NCBI RefSeq assembly: GCF_026932795.1
Contig: NZ_JADPVH010000017.1
Location: 1 to 64,000, forward strand
Direction of reading: 5' to 3'
Length of the DNA: 64,000 nucleotides
Origin: Paenarthrobacter sp. Z7-10
Lineage (GTDB): Bacteria; Actinomycetota; Actinomycetes; Actinomycetales; Micrococcaceae
Made by a program: the position numbers and the translations under genes. The notes under the pieces are model-generated. The model was not told the DNA's origin. It saw only the letters and a program-made list of their open reading frames with translations, and did no database searches. How positions within the stretch are numbered: the first letter of the stretch is position 1; the number at the start of each line of letters is the position of its first letter. Below, in pieces: positions 8,089 to 19,341 of the stretch.

Positions 8089-9355
8089 GTTCGCCGTCGG
8101 GCAGCAGGGACGAAATCAGATCCATATAGCGGCCGGACAACTGCGCGTAGTCCGCGTGCTCCTTGACCCATTGGCGGCCGCTGTCGCTGCTGATCAGCCG
8201 GCCGCGGTTGACAGCGAGATCCCGCCATAAAGCGGCAACAGCCTCGGGGGTGCATTGGACCACGTCGCCTGCTTCGGCATCCACGATGATCCGCTCGGCC
8301 TCGCCGCGGACCACCGCCGTTACATGCCTGCCGATCGCCATCACCTCGTAGGTCTTGGACGGAACGGTGGTCTCGAAGGACTTCCAGTCATCGCGCAACG
8401 ACACAATGCAGGTGTCGGCGGCGGCATAGCGTTCCAGGACGGCCGCGCCATGAAGGGACGGGTAGAACGTCACGGGCGCGTTGAGCTTGCGGGCCAAGTT
8501 CATCAGTTCCGGACGCTTGGTGCCGTGACCCACCATGTGCAGCTGCATCCCCTTCCCGACCAGGGCGCTGGCCTTAATCACCACATCAAGGCGCTGGCTC
8601 TCGCCGTGGTTGCCCAGATACAGCGCCTGAAACGTCGCCGGCTCAAGCGTTGGTGCTTCCAGGAAGGGTATGGTCTCCACGTCCAGACCGTTGCTGACCG
8701 TATGCACGTTGACAACGCCGCGCTGGCGCAAGGTCTGGGCGAATCCCTCCGTGACCGTAACCACCATATCCGCGCGGCGCTGGATAAACTCCACCACCCG
8801 CTCCACCACGCTCTTGACGCTGCCCTGCACCAGCCGGGCATCGCGGGCCAGGTCCGGCCAGGCGTCGCGCATCTCCACGATCAACGGCACCCGGCGCAGC
8901 GTGGACAGGATGTATCCCGCCACCAGGATCGGCAGGGACGGGGCGGTGACAACGATGACATCAGGTCTGCGCCACATCATTCCCGCAGGGACGGACATGG
9001 CGGCCGAATAGACCTGATCCAGCAGGCGGGCCAGATGTGAGTGGCCACTGTGCCGCAAATACGGAACGCGCTTAATACGCTCCCCGAAAGGTCCTTCCTG
9101 GCCACGGAAGGGCGTGCCAGCGAGTTTGCGTGGCAGGTCCCGCCGGCCGATCGGGAAATGCGCAACGGGAACCACCACGTCAATCCCCCAGCCGGATTGG
9201 CGGAACTCCCGGATAAGGCTGCTCCAGCGGCGCTGCGGCGGGCTGTGCTCGGGCCAGTACGAATGGGCCAGCAGCAGGATGCGCGGCGGCGCTGCGGTAC
9301 CGGAGCTGTGGTGACCCTGCCGAAAATGCCGGCTAGCCACGCTGCTACTTACCAC
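8030..9355 (-). CDS. Glycosyltransferase family 4 (GT-B fold)
   Basis: A 441-residue predicted cytoplasmic glycosyltransferase that would use a nucleotide sugar donor to extend a lipid-linked glycan. The N-terminal domain opens RILLLAHSYWPEHSPPQRRW, typical of WbuB/WcaI-type GT4 enzymes. The C-terminal domain has FQALYLGNHGESQRLDVVIKA, MHLVGHGTKRPELM and the region SKTYEVMAIGRHVTAVVRGEAERII, where the donor-binding E-x7-E normally lies. The GTG at 9355 overlaps the upstream gene stop by 11 bases; GTG at 9340 is an alternative. The 3' end overlaps the convergent DUF218 gene. Acceptor and sugar cannot be told. Confidence 0.85.
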   Translation of the reverse strand: MVSSSVASRHFRQGHHSSGTAAPPRILLLAHSYWPEHSPPQRRWSSLIREFRQSGWGIDVVVPVAHFPIGRRDLPRKLAGTPFRGQEGPFGERIKRVPYLRHSGHSHLARLLDQVYSAAMSVPAGMMWRRPDVIVVTAPSLPILVAGYILSTLRRVPLIVEMRDAWPDLARDARLVQGSVKSVVERVVEFIQRRADMVVTVTEGFAQTLRQRGVVNVHTVSNGLDVETIPFLEAPTLEPATFQALYLGNHGESQRLDVVIKASALVGKGMQLHMVGHGTKRPELMNLARKLNAPVTFYPSLHGAAVLERYAAADTCIVSLRDDWKSFETTVPSKTYEVMAIGRHVTAVVRGEAERIIVDAEAGDVVQCTPEAVAALWRDLAVNRGRLISSDSGRQWVKEHADYAQLSGRYMDLISSLLPDGELRRKRSRAAVRHQSARRFR

Positions 9356-10145
9356 TGGTGCCGGGCCCGTGCTTGCCTTTGGCCCGCAGCACCTTGAAGT
9401 AGAAATAGCCCAACGCCAGCAGAACCGTGACGGTGAGTCCCTGCATGAGCGGCGAACTTCCTGCCGCCGAGGCCAGGGTCATGTTGGCTTTCTTGGCTGC
9501 GGCCGTTGGAGACTTGGCACTTTTCGTTGCCTTGGCCTGAGCGGTACGGCTCGGCTTGGCTGACGCCGTCGGCTGGGCAGTTTGAGAGGCCGACGGCGAC
9601 GACGTTGCGGATTCGGCGGTGGCGCTGGTCTCAGGCGTCGGCAGAGCCGGTTCCTCAGACGGCGAAACTTCCACCGGCGGAGCAACTTCGTCAGTAGGGA
9701 CAGCTTCAACGGGAGGTACGACCACTGGAGCAGGATTAACTGGAGGCTGAACCACCGGAGGCGGCGTGTACGGCGGCGAGGGCTCAGCCGCCGTAGACGT
9801 ACCAGTCCCGGGCGAAGTACCCGTCGCCGTCGACGTATCAGTCGCCGTATCAGTCGCCGTATCAGTCGCCGTATCAGTCGCCGTCGACGTATCAGTCGCC
9901 GTCGACGTATCAGTCGCCGTATCAGTCGCCGTCGACGTATCAGTCGCCGTCGACGTATCAGTCGCCGTATCAGTCGCCGTCGACTGATACGTCGTCACGG
10001 GGCTCTCCGCAACGCCGGGATCCAGGAAACCGTTATCGAGGGCCATCGCCGGGGAGACAGCAAAGAGTGCAGAAAGCGAGACCACCGTAATGCTCCCGGC
10101 CACCGCGCAGGCGCGCACTACTCGGTTCAAGCGTATTTTCCCCAT
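9345..10145 (-). CDS. Secreted Thr/Ala/Asp repeat protein with C-terminal membrane anchor
   Basis: A 266-residue exported protein. It has a signal peptide (residues ~1-35, VVSLSALFAVSPAMA), then about 60 residues of TATDTS/TATDTA repeats, then a Pro/Val/Glu-rich stretch (~120-160) and a Ser/Ala/Lys-rich stretch. A hydrophobic helix (~238-255, GLTVTVLLALGYFYF) with a basic tail ends the protein. No LPXTG motif is present, so the helix is the likely anchor. Low complexity suggests a cell-wall-spanning stalk, possibly O-glycosylated on Thr. The GT4 gene overlaps its 3' end by 11 bases and is probably co-transcribed. No enzymatic domain is recognisable. Confidence 0.75.
   Translation of the reverse strand: MGKIRLNRVVRACAVAGSITVVSLSALFAVSPAMALDNGFLDPGVAESPVTTYQSTATDTATDTSTATDTSTATDTATDTSTATDTSTATDTATDTATDTATDTSTATGTSPGTGTSTAAEPSPPYTPPPVVQPPVNPAPVVVPPVEAVPTDEVAPPVEVSPSEEPALPTPETSATAESATSSPSASQTAQPTASAKPSRTAQAKATKSAKSPTAAAKKANMTLASAAGSSPLMQGLTVTVLLALGYFYFKVLRAKGKHGPGTSGK
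9823..9984. repeat. Coding tandem repeat of 12/18-base units
   Basis: About 160 bases are built from GTCGCCGTATCA (12) and GTCGCCGTCGACGTATCA (18) units in mixed order. Units are multiples of three, so gain or loss of units changes stalk length without a frameshift. Near-identity of the units points to ongoing slippage or recombination. Confidence 0.85.
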
Positions 10146-10391
10146 GCCAACCCCTCAAATATCTAGTACCCCTATCCCGGGGCTTCCGCGGCCCAAAGGC
10201 TGCGGCTGTTGGACTCTTAGACGACGACGTCCAACCACAAACAAGATGGCCACCCGAAATTTGCATAGCACAGCGCGACGCGGATTCCGCGCGGAACACG
10301 GTACAGTGAAGGAAAAATTCCGGGTCTGCCGCCTAATCCTACAGCATGTGCGAAAACACCCGGCTCGAGGGTCGGCTGTCTGCTTTACCGG

Positions 10392-11534
10392 CTACTTCAC
10401 CAGGTTGGACACCTGCAGGAATGACCCCAGCTGATCCGTTTTGAGGGCCTTCGAGATCCCGCTGATGGCTTCATCATCCTTTATCACGATGGATTGGCCG
10501 TCCGCGGATGTTCCAGTCCCCTTTGTCGGCAACGTAAACGACTCGACATTCGACGGTCTGATATTGCGCAGTTCGAGGGCCAAGGACCCCATTGCAGCGG
10601 CGTCCAAGGACTTGTCCACACTGATAAAGGGAGAGACGGTGTTGACAACGTCGCTGATTTTCAGCGGATTGGCCAGCACCGAAGGCGTCAAAACCTTCGA
10701 AATGACCGATTTCAGGAAGAGTTGCTGGTCCTTCACCCGGGTGTAGTCGCCGTCCGCGAAGGCATGCCGTTCACGCACAAATGCCAGGGCCTCATCGCCA
10801 TTGAGGGTTTGAACCCCCTTGGAGTAGCTGAATTTCCCCGTTGTAAAGGCCTGTGGGGAGTTCACCGGCACACCTCCGACGGCATCCGTGATGGCTTTGA
10901 AGCCCTCGAAGTCCACCACCGCGACATGGTCTATCCGGGTGCCGAACATTCCCTCCAAAGTCTGGACCGTCAACGGAATCCCGCCGAAGGCCATCGCCGC
11001 ATTGATTTTGGCCTGACCATGGCCCGGGATATCCACCCAAGTGTCACGCATGATCGACATGATGTAAACGTTTTTACGGTCGGCCGGAACGTGCACCAGC
11101 ATCATTGTGTCCGAGCGCTGGTTTGAGGCACTGCCACCCGAGGCCATATCCACCGAGTCGCCGCGGCTGTCGCTGCCCAGCAAGAGAATGTTCTGTGCCG
11201 TGGCCGCAGCGCCCGTGGTGGCCTTGGCGGGACGCAGAACTTCCGACGGGAAGGCCTGCGCTATCTTCTGCGACTTGGAGTCGAATGAGTGTGCGAGATT
11301 AAAGACAAAGATGCCGGCGACGGCCGCGATCACCACGAAGATGGCAACTAAGGCCAGCAGCACGTTTCGGCCGGTATGACGCTTTTTACGCGGATGCCGC
11401 TCGTTTTCCTCGGGCAACCCGTCCAGCAAATCGAGACCGTGGTCCACTCGCAACTCCCCTAATTTGGTTAACTTCTTATTCTCTTCTCTCATTGACAGTG
11501 AAATCGGCCGGACACGCCATTCCTGTTGCCTCAT
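10392..11534 (-). CDS. LytR-CpsA-Psr (LCP) family cell-wall glycopolymer ligase
   Basis: A 380-residue protein. It has a basic cytoplasmic N-terminus, one membrane helix (~60-82, NVLLALVAIFVVIAAVAGIF) and an extracytoplasmic LCP domain: ILLLGSDSRGDS, RSDTMMLVHVPADRKNVYIMSIMRDTWVDIPGHGQ-type core, INAAMAFGG and FEGFKAITDAVGGV. LCP enzymes transfer lipid-linked glycopolymers to peptidoglycan, so this is a candidate for anchoring the polysaccharide made elsewhere in this window. The ATG at 11534 is preceded by GGAGGT six bases upstream, which fixes the start; an upstream in-frame extension is not needed. It lies 23 bases after sufU, so it appears to ride in the suf operon. Confidence 0.9.
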   Translation of the reverse strand: MRQQEWRVRPISLSMREENKKLTKLGELRVDHGLDLLDGLPEENERHPRKKRHTGRNVLLALVAIFVVIAAVAGIFVFNLAHSFDSKSQKIAQAFPSEVLRPAKATTGAAATAQNILLLGSDSRGDSVDMASGGSASNQRSDTMMLVHVPADRKNVYIMSIMRDTWVDIPGHGQAKINAAMAFGGIPLTVQTLEGMFGTRIDHVAVVDFEGFKAITDAVGGVPVNSPQAFTTGKFSYSKGVQTLNGDEALAFVRERHAFADGDYTRVKDQQLFLKSVISKVLTPSVLANPLKISDVVNTVSPFISVDKSLDAAAMGSLALELRNIRPSNVESFTLPTKGTGTSADGQSIVIKDDEAISGISKALKTDQLGSFLQVSNLVK

Positions 11535-11557
11535 GTCAATACCTCCGGGAGGGTGAT

Positions 11558-13428
<1,871 letters not shown>

Positions 13429-13500
13429 TTATCCGCAAAGTCCCGGCCCACCCAACCCAGCCTCTGACGGGATGTTACGGTCCGGCCTTAAGATCCAGGC

Positions 13501-16500
13501 TTACGATCCGGGGCGCAGGATGATGGACCAGGTAGCGGTTTTCGCCGACGCGGCCAGGGCCGTAGCCGTAAGCTGACCGGCAGAGCCGACCGCCAACGGG
13601 CCACTGTCACCCAGCACCGCCGTGATCCGGCCACTACCAACACCGGTGGTCGTTGACCTCACCGCCACGTCCTTATCCACCGTCCAGCCATCATCAACAT
13701 TGCCCTTATCCGCCCAGTACGAGACCAACGTGCTGCCCGCCGTCGTAACTGGCAACTGCGGCGTCTTATGCGCGGTCCCCAACGTGGTGTCAATAGCGGA
13801 GGCATGGGCAGCAATCCAGTTCGGTCCGGTCACACCCTTATACGCCACCAACTGCAGCGACGTCTTCGCAATCAGGCCCAGCGGCACCACCACCTGCTTC
13901 CCCGCATCCCCGGCCTGCGCCACCTTCGACCACAGGAACGTCCGAAGCGAAGCACCATCCTGGGACTCCACCAACTCCCAACCACTCACACCCGAGGGCG
14001 TGCCCACCGTCGCCGACGTCGTATTCACCGTCGCCATCAACAACAACCCATCACCGGCCTGGACCTCAGCGGGAACCTTGAGATCAGGCGATGAACTATT
14101 CACATTCGTCTGCGCCCCAGCCCGGAACGTGACCGCCGCAGCCGCCGGCGGCGCCGACACCGTCACCGGAGCCGACACCGTACCCTTCGCACCCCCGTTA
14201 TCGGTCACCGTCAACGTCACCGTGTAATCCCCCGCCACCGCATAAGCATGCGAGGGAGCAACACCAGTGGCCGTCCCACCATCACCAAACGTCCACGCAT
14301 ACGCAGCCACCGTGCCATCCGGATCCGCCGACGCCGACCCATCCACCGCAACACTGAGCCCCGACACCGCCGAAGAGAACGACGCCACCGGCACCTGGTT
14401 CGCCGGCGGATCAGTGACCTTCACCTGCACCGTCACCGTCCCCGTCGCACCCCGGTCATCCGTCACCGTCAACGTCACCGGATACGTCCCCGCCACCGCA
14501 TAAGCATGTGAGGGAGCAACACCAGTGGCCGTCCCACCATCACCAAACCTCCACGCATACGCATCCACCGTGCCATCCGAATCCGTCGAGGCCGACGCGT
14601 CAACCACCACACCCAAATTCGTCACCACCGGCGTGAAAGCCGCCACCGGCGCCTTATTGACCACCGGCGCAACCACACTCACCGTCCGGGACAACACCGC
14701 CGTCGCCGCCTGATCATCAGTGACCGTCAACGTCAGGACATAATCCCCGCCAGCGGTATAACTATGCGAGGCCTGCGCCCCCGTCCCCGAAGACCCATCA
14801 CCAAAGGACCACGCATACCCAATCACCGAACCATCCGAATCCGAGGACCCCGACCCATCAACCCGCACACCCAAACCATCCACCACCGACGTAAACGACG
14901 CCACCGGCGGCACATTAACCCCCGGAGCCGTCACTGTTACCTGCTGGTCCAGGCTGGCTGTCGCTCCCTTGTCGTCCGTTACGGTCAAGGTCACGGTGTA
15001 GTCGCCGGCCGCCGTATAGCTGTGCTGGGCAGTCGCGCCGGTGGCGGTTCCGCCATCGCCGAATGCCCAGGCGTAGGAAGCAACCGATCCGTCAGCGTCC
15101 GACGAAGAGGTTCCATCCACGTTGACGCTGAGATTGTCCACGGCCGAGGTAAAGGCCGCCACCGGAGGCGTATTGACTGGCGCCGCCGCGGAACCCAGCT
15201 GGTAGTGCTGGGCAACTGTGTCCCCAGTGAGTGCGTAGCCGTAAACCGCAGCCTCATCAATGGTGCCCGCGATGTACGCACTGGTGGTGCCGCCCCACGT
15301 CGTGTCGGCACCAACCCGCCAGTAGCCTGTGTAGCTTTCACCAGTCGTATCCGCGCGCTGGCCCACCAGCACACCGTCCACGTAGAGTCGCATCCCGGCG
15401 GAACCCTGGGTAGCGACGACATGATGCCAGGCACCGTTGTTGTAGGCCTGAGGCGAGGCGACCATTGCCGTGTAGCCGGGGTAGGTGCCGAAAACCAAGG
15501 TGCCATCACTCTTCATGTACACCATCCGATCGTGCTGCCCGGACAGTCCGGCTGCCTCATGGCCGAAGCCGATCAGCGTTCCCCCCGTCTGACTGGTGGT
15601 TTTGAACCACAGTTCCGTGCTGAACGCCCCGGGAGAGGGAAAGCTGGAGTTGCTCGAAACGAAACCGCTGACTCCATCGAAGGTTGCGGCCGTATCCGGC
15701 GTCGCCTGAACCGCTCCCTGAACGCCCAAGGTGCTGGTACCGCGGTAATTGCCGGAGTTTCCAAGCCCGCTCGCATCTGCCGCCACCGGTCCGGCAGTTT
15801 CACCGAGGCGCCAGAAGATGTCCGGGGAATCGGCAAAGATCCGCTTCCCGTATGCGTCCGTGGGCGCCTGGCCCGAGGCCTGAACTCCAGCTCGAACCAC
15901 CTGTGTGGTGGAGGCGGACAATCCTCGGCTGTTGATAACGGTCAACCGGACGGAGTACGTCCCCTTGACAGCGTAGGTGTGCGAGGCGGTCGCACCGGTT
16001 GCGGTGGTGCCGTCACCGAACTGCCAGCTGTAAGAAGTGATGGTTCCGTCTGCCCCGCTGGAGGCGGTTCCATCCACCGCCAGATCGAGGTTGTTCACCG
16101 TGGGGGTGAACTTTGCTGTTGGAATTTGGCTGGCGGCCGGGACGGCCGTACCGAGCTCGTAGTGGTGCGCCACCGCCGCCGCACTGAGGGCGTAACCGTA
16201 AACAGCCGCCTCGTCGAGGACACCGTTGAAGTAGCTGCTGCTGGCACCGGACCAGGAAGAGTCCCCACCCACACGCCAGTAGCCGGAGTAGTTTTGTGCA
16301 CCCGGCTCCGGGTTCTCGCCGGAAAGGGTGCCGTCAACATACAGCCGCATTCCTGCAGGACCTTGGGTCGCCACCATCTGGTGCCATTTGCCGTCGTTAT
16401 AGGCCTTGGTCGTGTTGACTGTAGCCTCGTGCCCGGGATAGGCACCGAAGGTCAGCGTGCCGTCATTCTTCATGTAGACCTTGCGGTCGTGGTTACTGGA

Positions 16501-19161
16501 AAGACCGGTTTGAGCACTGCCAAAGGAGATTAGGCCACCGCCGGTCTGCGTGCTGGTTTTGAACCAGATTTCGGTGCTGTAAGGACCGGGGTTAATGAAT
16601 GTTGACTGACTGGACACGAGGCCATTGGAACCGCCGAAGGCGGTGGCTGTGTTCGGGATGGCAGGCAGAACACCCTCTTGGCCGCGGGTCAGGCCACCGC
16701 TGTAGTTCCCCGGTATTCCGGAGGGACCCGAATCTGCCGCCACGGTGCCCGTGCTTTCGCCGAGACGCCAGAACAGATCCGGTTGGGCATTGAACACCTC
16801 CGCGCCGTAGGCGTCGGCAGGAACCGTCGGCCCGGCGGTGATGCTTGCCGCGGCGATCCGCACCACGTGTGAGGAGACCGCCGTCGCGTTGGCGCTGTTC
16901 CGGACTGTCAGAGTCACCGTGTAAGTGCCAAAGTTGGCATAACTGTGGGTTGTTGTGCTGCCCGTGCCCGATGTTGAATCGCCAAAGTCCCAGGAGTAGG
17001 AGCTGATTGACCCGGTCGCTGTGGTCGAGCTGCTGCCGTCGACGGAAAGTACCTTGTCGGCGTTCTTGGTGGTGAATGCGGCGGCCAGACTTGGCGCCGG
17101 TACCGGCGCCGGTTTCGTTGCGGCGAACACGAAGGCGTCGCGGCCCTGCCAGTTAATCCCATCCACCGATGGTCCGGAGACCACCACGTTGGAGCCCTCT
17201 GCCGGCATCGCCGTCGTCGGGTTCCAGTCCCACCTGGTCAGGGCCCCCGATTTGTCGCCGACGTAAAGTTTGGTGCCATCCAGCAGCAGGGAACGGGCGT
17301 TACGCCAGTTCAAGCCGGCAATATTACCCGTCGCCACGAACCGCTCAGCGCCAACAATATTGATCTGAGTGCCGAAATACCGGTAGAAGAGGCGGCTGTC
17401 ATTGTCCAGGGTGTAGTAGATCCGCGATGTTGCAGGGTCATAGACCAACCCCGTCATGTGCGGAAGTTCAGCAGGAAAATCTGTAAGCCCTCGTTGGTCG
17501 ATCACCGAAGGCGCACCCAGCGTGGTGCCATCGAAGGTCTGCACCACGAACGTTCCGTCCGCCTGCGCGCTGTACAGATTGCCATCTACCATGAACAGCC
17601 CCCGGGTGGTTCCCCAGTCCTGGGAGGTGCTGACATCTGCCGACGCCGTGACAGCGCTGCCATTGAACGCGCGCTTGATCAGCGAGGTGGCGGGCAGGGC
17701 CGTGCCACTGTCATCCAGTGCTGATCCGGCCAGAAAGACGTCTGACGGCAGCGCCCCGGAGTAGTCTTTGGGCAGCGGTGTTCCGCCCTTGATCGGCATG
17801 AACGCAAGCCGGCCGTGGTATTGGTAGCCGGAGATCCTGTCCGTATCGCTGCCAATCCAGAGCCCGGCGTCTGTGGCCCAAAAACCGTAAACGCCATAGC
17901 CGCGGGTCCGGCCCGGATCCCAGGCAAGGGGCAGTCCATTGCGTGGATCGACGGCAGCCAGACCCATCCGGGCAATCGCACCCGGTCCGATGGCGTCCCC
18001 GACAAAGGGGTTGTTGAGCCGGCGCTGATGACCGCCGACGTAGATCGCGGTGTCAGTCACAGCGACGCGGGTGATCGTGTCACCACCGGTGTAATCCACC
18101 CAAGTTGGCTGCTGATTGTCTCCGGTGGGTCCGATCTCCCAGCGGGAAATGGCATCACACATAGAACCGGCACGATAGGCGCCGGTGGTGCCAATCACAA
18201 AATACTTCCCATCGCGGGAGATGGACACATCCCGCATGTAGCTGTCAAAGATCGGGTTGCAGACCGGGGAGAACCGGTCGGTGGACCAGTTGGCCAGCGA
18301 CACCGGAGAGGTGGTCAGGTCCATCATGAAGATTTGCGGCCGGATCTGATCGTTGATGGTGTTAAAGTTTCCGATGCCGACCAGCCGGGATCCGTCCGGG
18401 GTGATGTCCACTCGCATCAGATTAAGCGTCCCCTCCTCACCGGAGTTGGCTGTGCCGCCACCTGTCCTGGCGCCGCTGGCTGTGAGCTGCACGCCGGGGA
18501 TCAAGGCACCGGTGCTCGGATTGACCGCCGCCAACAGCGGCTGCGGCTGACCATTGACATTCAGGAAGCGGCCAGTTAGGTACAGCCGGTTGCCGCGGAG
18601 CATTACTTGGTTAATGCGGCCGTCGAACGCCGGCGGGGAAAACGAGGGGTCAATCGCTCCGGTGAGCACATTGAGCTTCGCAATGCCTCGGGCGGTGACA
18701 CCGTTAACGCTGGAAAAGGAGCCGACGATCCATACTGTGCTGCCGTCGCCGGTGGCCAGGACATCCATGATCTCGCCATTGACCACCGGGTTGAGTGCCG
18801 TGATGTCCCCGGCGGGGTTGGTGAAGGCGAAGATGTTCTGCCGGGCGATGGTCGTCGTATCCGCCTGCGTGCGCACGCTGGTGAAGTTGCCAACGGCGAT
18901 CATGAGGTTACCCACCTGAGCAAACCCGGAGACATACCCATCCAGGACGTGAGGCGTCCACCGCACGGGGTTGTCGCTGACCACCACATTCTGTTGTCCG
19001 GGTTGGACGGCATTCGCCGTCGACTGTCCAAAAGGTGCCACCAAGAACGTCGAACAAAGTGCAAGTGTAACCAGGGACCATAGCCAGCGGACGCCACTGA
19101 TCCGGAACGCCGGCCGACGGCCGAACTGGTGGACACTTGCCTTCAAAAGAGACCGACGCAC
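13501..19161 (-). CDS. Giant secreted beta-propeller/PKD/LamG surface protein 1
   Basis: A 1886-residue exported protein with no catalytic domain seen. Order: signal peptide (~1-52, cleavage after TANA), beta-propeller-like repeats (~55-690, many V/I-GNFTSV and GxxLYVGD strands), PKD (~695-775), LamG (~785-1010), PKD (~1015-1095), LamG (~1100-1325), four PKD domains (to ~1680), and a C-terminal beta-rich domain of ~190 residues ending WSIILRPGS. The PKD domains carry the YSWDFGD/YAWxFGDG signature. PKD and LamG domains bind proteins or glycans, so an adhesin or matrix protein is likely. The start is GTG at 19161, with AGGG ahead. It is a paralogue of 26996-31135 with one more LamG and three more PKD domains. 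Its promoter carries the locus motif. Confidence 0.85.
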   Translation of the reverse strand: MRRSLLKASVHQFGRRPAFRISGVRWLWSLVTLALCSTFLVAPFGQSTANAVQPGQQNVVVSDNPVRWTPHVLDGYVSGFAQVGNLMIAVGNFTSVRTQADTTTIARQNIFAFTNPAGDITALNPVVNGEIMDVLATGDGSTVWIVGSFSSVNGVTARGIAKLNVLTGAIDPSFSPPAFDGRINQVMLRGNRLYLTGRFLNVNGQPQPLLAAVNPSTGALIPGVQLTASGARTGGGTANSGEEGTLNLMRVDITPDGSRLVGIGNFNTINDQIRPQIFMMDLTTSPVSLANWSTDRFSPVCNPIFDSYMRDVSISRDGKYFVIGTTGAYRAGSMCDAISRWEIGPTGDNQQPTWVDYTGGDTITRVAVTDTAIYVGGHQRRLNNPFVGDAIGPGAIARMGLAAVDPRNGLPLAWDPGRTRGYGVYGFWATDAGLWIGSDTDRISGYQYHGRLAFMPIKGGTPLPKDYSGALPSDVFLAGSALDDSGTALPATSLIKRAFNGSAVTASADVSTSQDWGTTRGLFMVDGNLYSAQADGTFVVQTFDGTTLGAPSVIDQRGLTDFPAELPHMTGLVYDPATSRIYYTLDNDSRLFYRYFGTQINIVGAERFVATGNIAGLNWRNARSLLLDGTKLYVGDKSGALTRWDWNPTTAMPAEGSNVVVSGPSVDGINWQGRDAFVFAATKPAPVPAPSLAAAFTTKNADKVLSVDGSSSTTATGSISSYSWDFGDSTSGTGSTTTHSYANFGTYTVTLTVRNSANATAVSSHVVRIAAASITAGPTVPADAYGAEVFNAQPDLFWRLGESTGTVAADSGPSGIPGNYSGGLTRGQEGVLPAIPNTATAFGGSNGLVSSQSTFINPGPYSTEIWFKTSTQTGGGLISFGSAQTGLSSNHDRKVYMKNDGTLTFGAYPGHEATVNTTKAYNDGKWHQMVATQGPAGMRLYVDGTLSGENPEPGAQNYSGYWRVGGDSSWSGASSSYFNGVLDEAAVYGYALSAAAVAHHYELGTAVPAASQIPTAKFTPTVNNLDLAVDGTASSGADGTITSYSWQFGDGTTATGATASHTYAVKGTYSVRLTVINSRGLSASTTQVVRAGVQASGQAPTDAYGKRIFADSPDIFWRLGETAGPVAADASGLGNSGNYRGTSTLGVQGAVQATPDTAATFDGVSGFVSSNSSFPSPGAFSTELWFKTTSQTGGTLIGFGHEAAGLSGQHDRMVYMKSDGTLVFGTYPGYTAMVASPQAYNNGAWHHVVATQGSAGMRLYVDGVLVGQRADTTGESYTGYWRVGADTTWGGTTSAYIAGTIDEAAVYGYALTGDTVAQHYQLGSAAAPVNTPPVAAFTSAVDNLSVNVDGTSSSDADGSVASYAWAFGDGGTATGATAQHSYTAAGDYTVTLTVTDDKGATASLDQQVTVTAPGVNVPPVASFTSVVDGLGVRVDGSGSSDSDGSVIGYAWSFGDGSSGTGAQASHSYTAGGDYVLTLTVTDDQAATAVLSRTVSVVAPVVNKAPVAAFTPVVTNLGVVVDASASTDSDGTVDAYAWRFGDGGTATGVAPSHAYAVAGTYPVTLTVTDDRGATGTVTVQVKVTDPPANQVPVASFSSAVSGLSVAVDGSASADPDGTVAAYAWTFGDGGTATGVAPSHAYAVAGDYTVTLTVTDNGGAKGTVSAPVTVSAPPAAAAVTFRAGAQTNVNSSSPDLKVPAEVQAGDGLLLMATVNTTSATVGTPSGVSGWELVESQDGASLRTFLWSKVAQAGDAGKQVVVPLGLIAKTSLQLVAYKGVTGPNWIAAHASAIDTTLGTAHKTPQLPVTTAGSTLVSYWADKGNVDDGWTVDKDVAVRSTTTGVGSGRITAVLGDSGPLAVGSAGQLTATALAASAKTATWSIILRPGS
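14241..14579. repeat. Near-identical 258-base PKD-domain DNA repeats
   Basis: The stretches beginning at 14241 and 14499 match at all but three of about 80 bases, a period of 258 bases or 86 codons, one PKD domain. At protein level GGTATGVAPSHAYAVAG is identical in the last two PKD domains. Such DNA identity implies recent duplication or gene conversion between adjacent PKD modules. Confidence 0.8.
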
Positions 19162-19261
19162 GATTCCCTACTTTCCGTCGCCACCCCCGGCATAATCAAG
19201 CCCGCTTGGCGCAGGTCAGCAGGAATGGGGTGTGGCAGCCCTGGCGTTGATGAATACCAGA

Positions 19262-19341
19262 AGTATGCGTGCCTGAGGAAACGATGAAAACAAGTAGTCT
19301 AAGGCACCAACTACGCAGTAGGAGCGGGCGAAAGAAGTACC
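19262..19341 (-). promoter_or_regulatory. Promoter of surface protein 1 with CTACYTG-type activator sites
   Basis: On the minus strand, TTTTCA (19290-19285) and CATACT (19267-19262) are separated by exactly 17 bases, as a -35/-10 pair. ACTACTTG (19298-19291) abuts the -35. Further upstream lie the palindrome CTACGCAGTAG (19311-19321) and GGTACTTC (19341-19334). The 15 bases ACTACTTGTTTTCAT and the whole -35/-10 layout recur before the paralogous gene. The rest of the 336-base gap (19162-19497) holds the leader and, towards 19497, a repeated CTGGCGCTAG-type sequence past the sulfotransferase stop, with nothing else recognised. Confidence 0.6.

Noticed and set aside
9823-9984. Short regular repeats considered as a CRISPR array
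   Set aside because: Units are 12/18 bases with no spacers, lie in frame in a coding sequence, and no cas genes are present.
14764-16533. 589-codon open frame antisense to surface protein 1
   Set aside because: It arises from the repetitive GC-rich PKD/LamG coding sequence; composition is Arg/Gly/His-rich and no start signal is seen.
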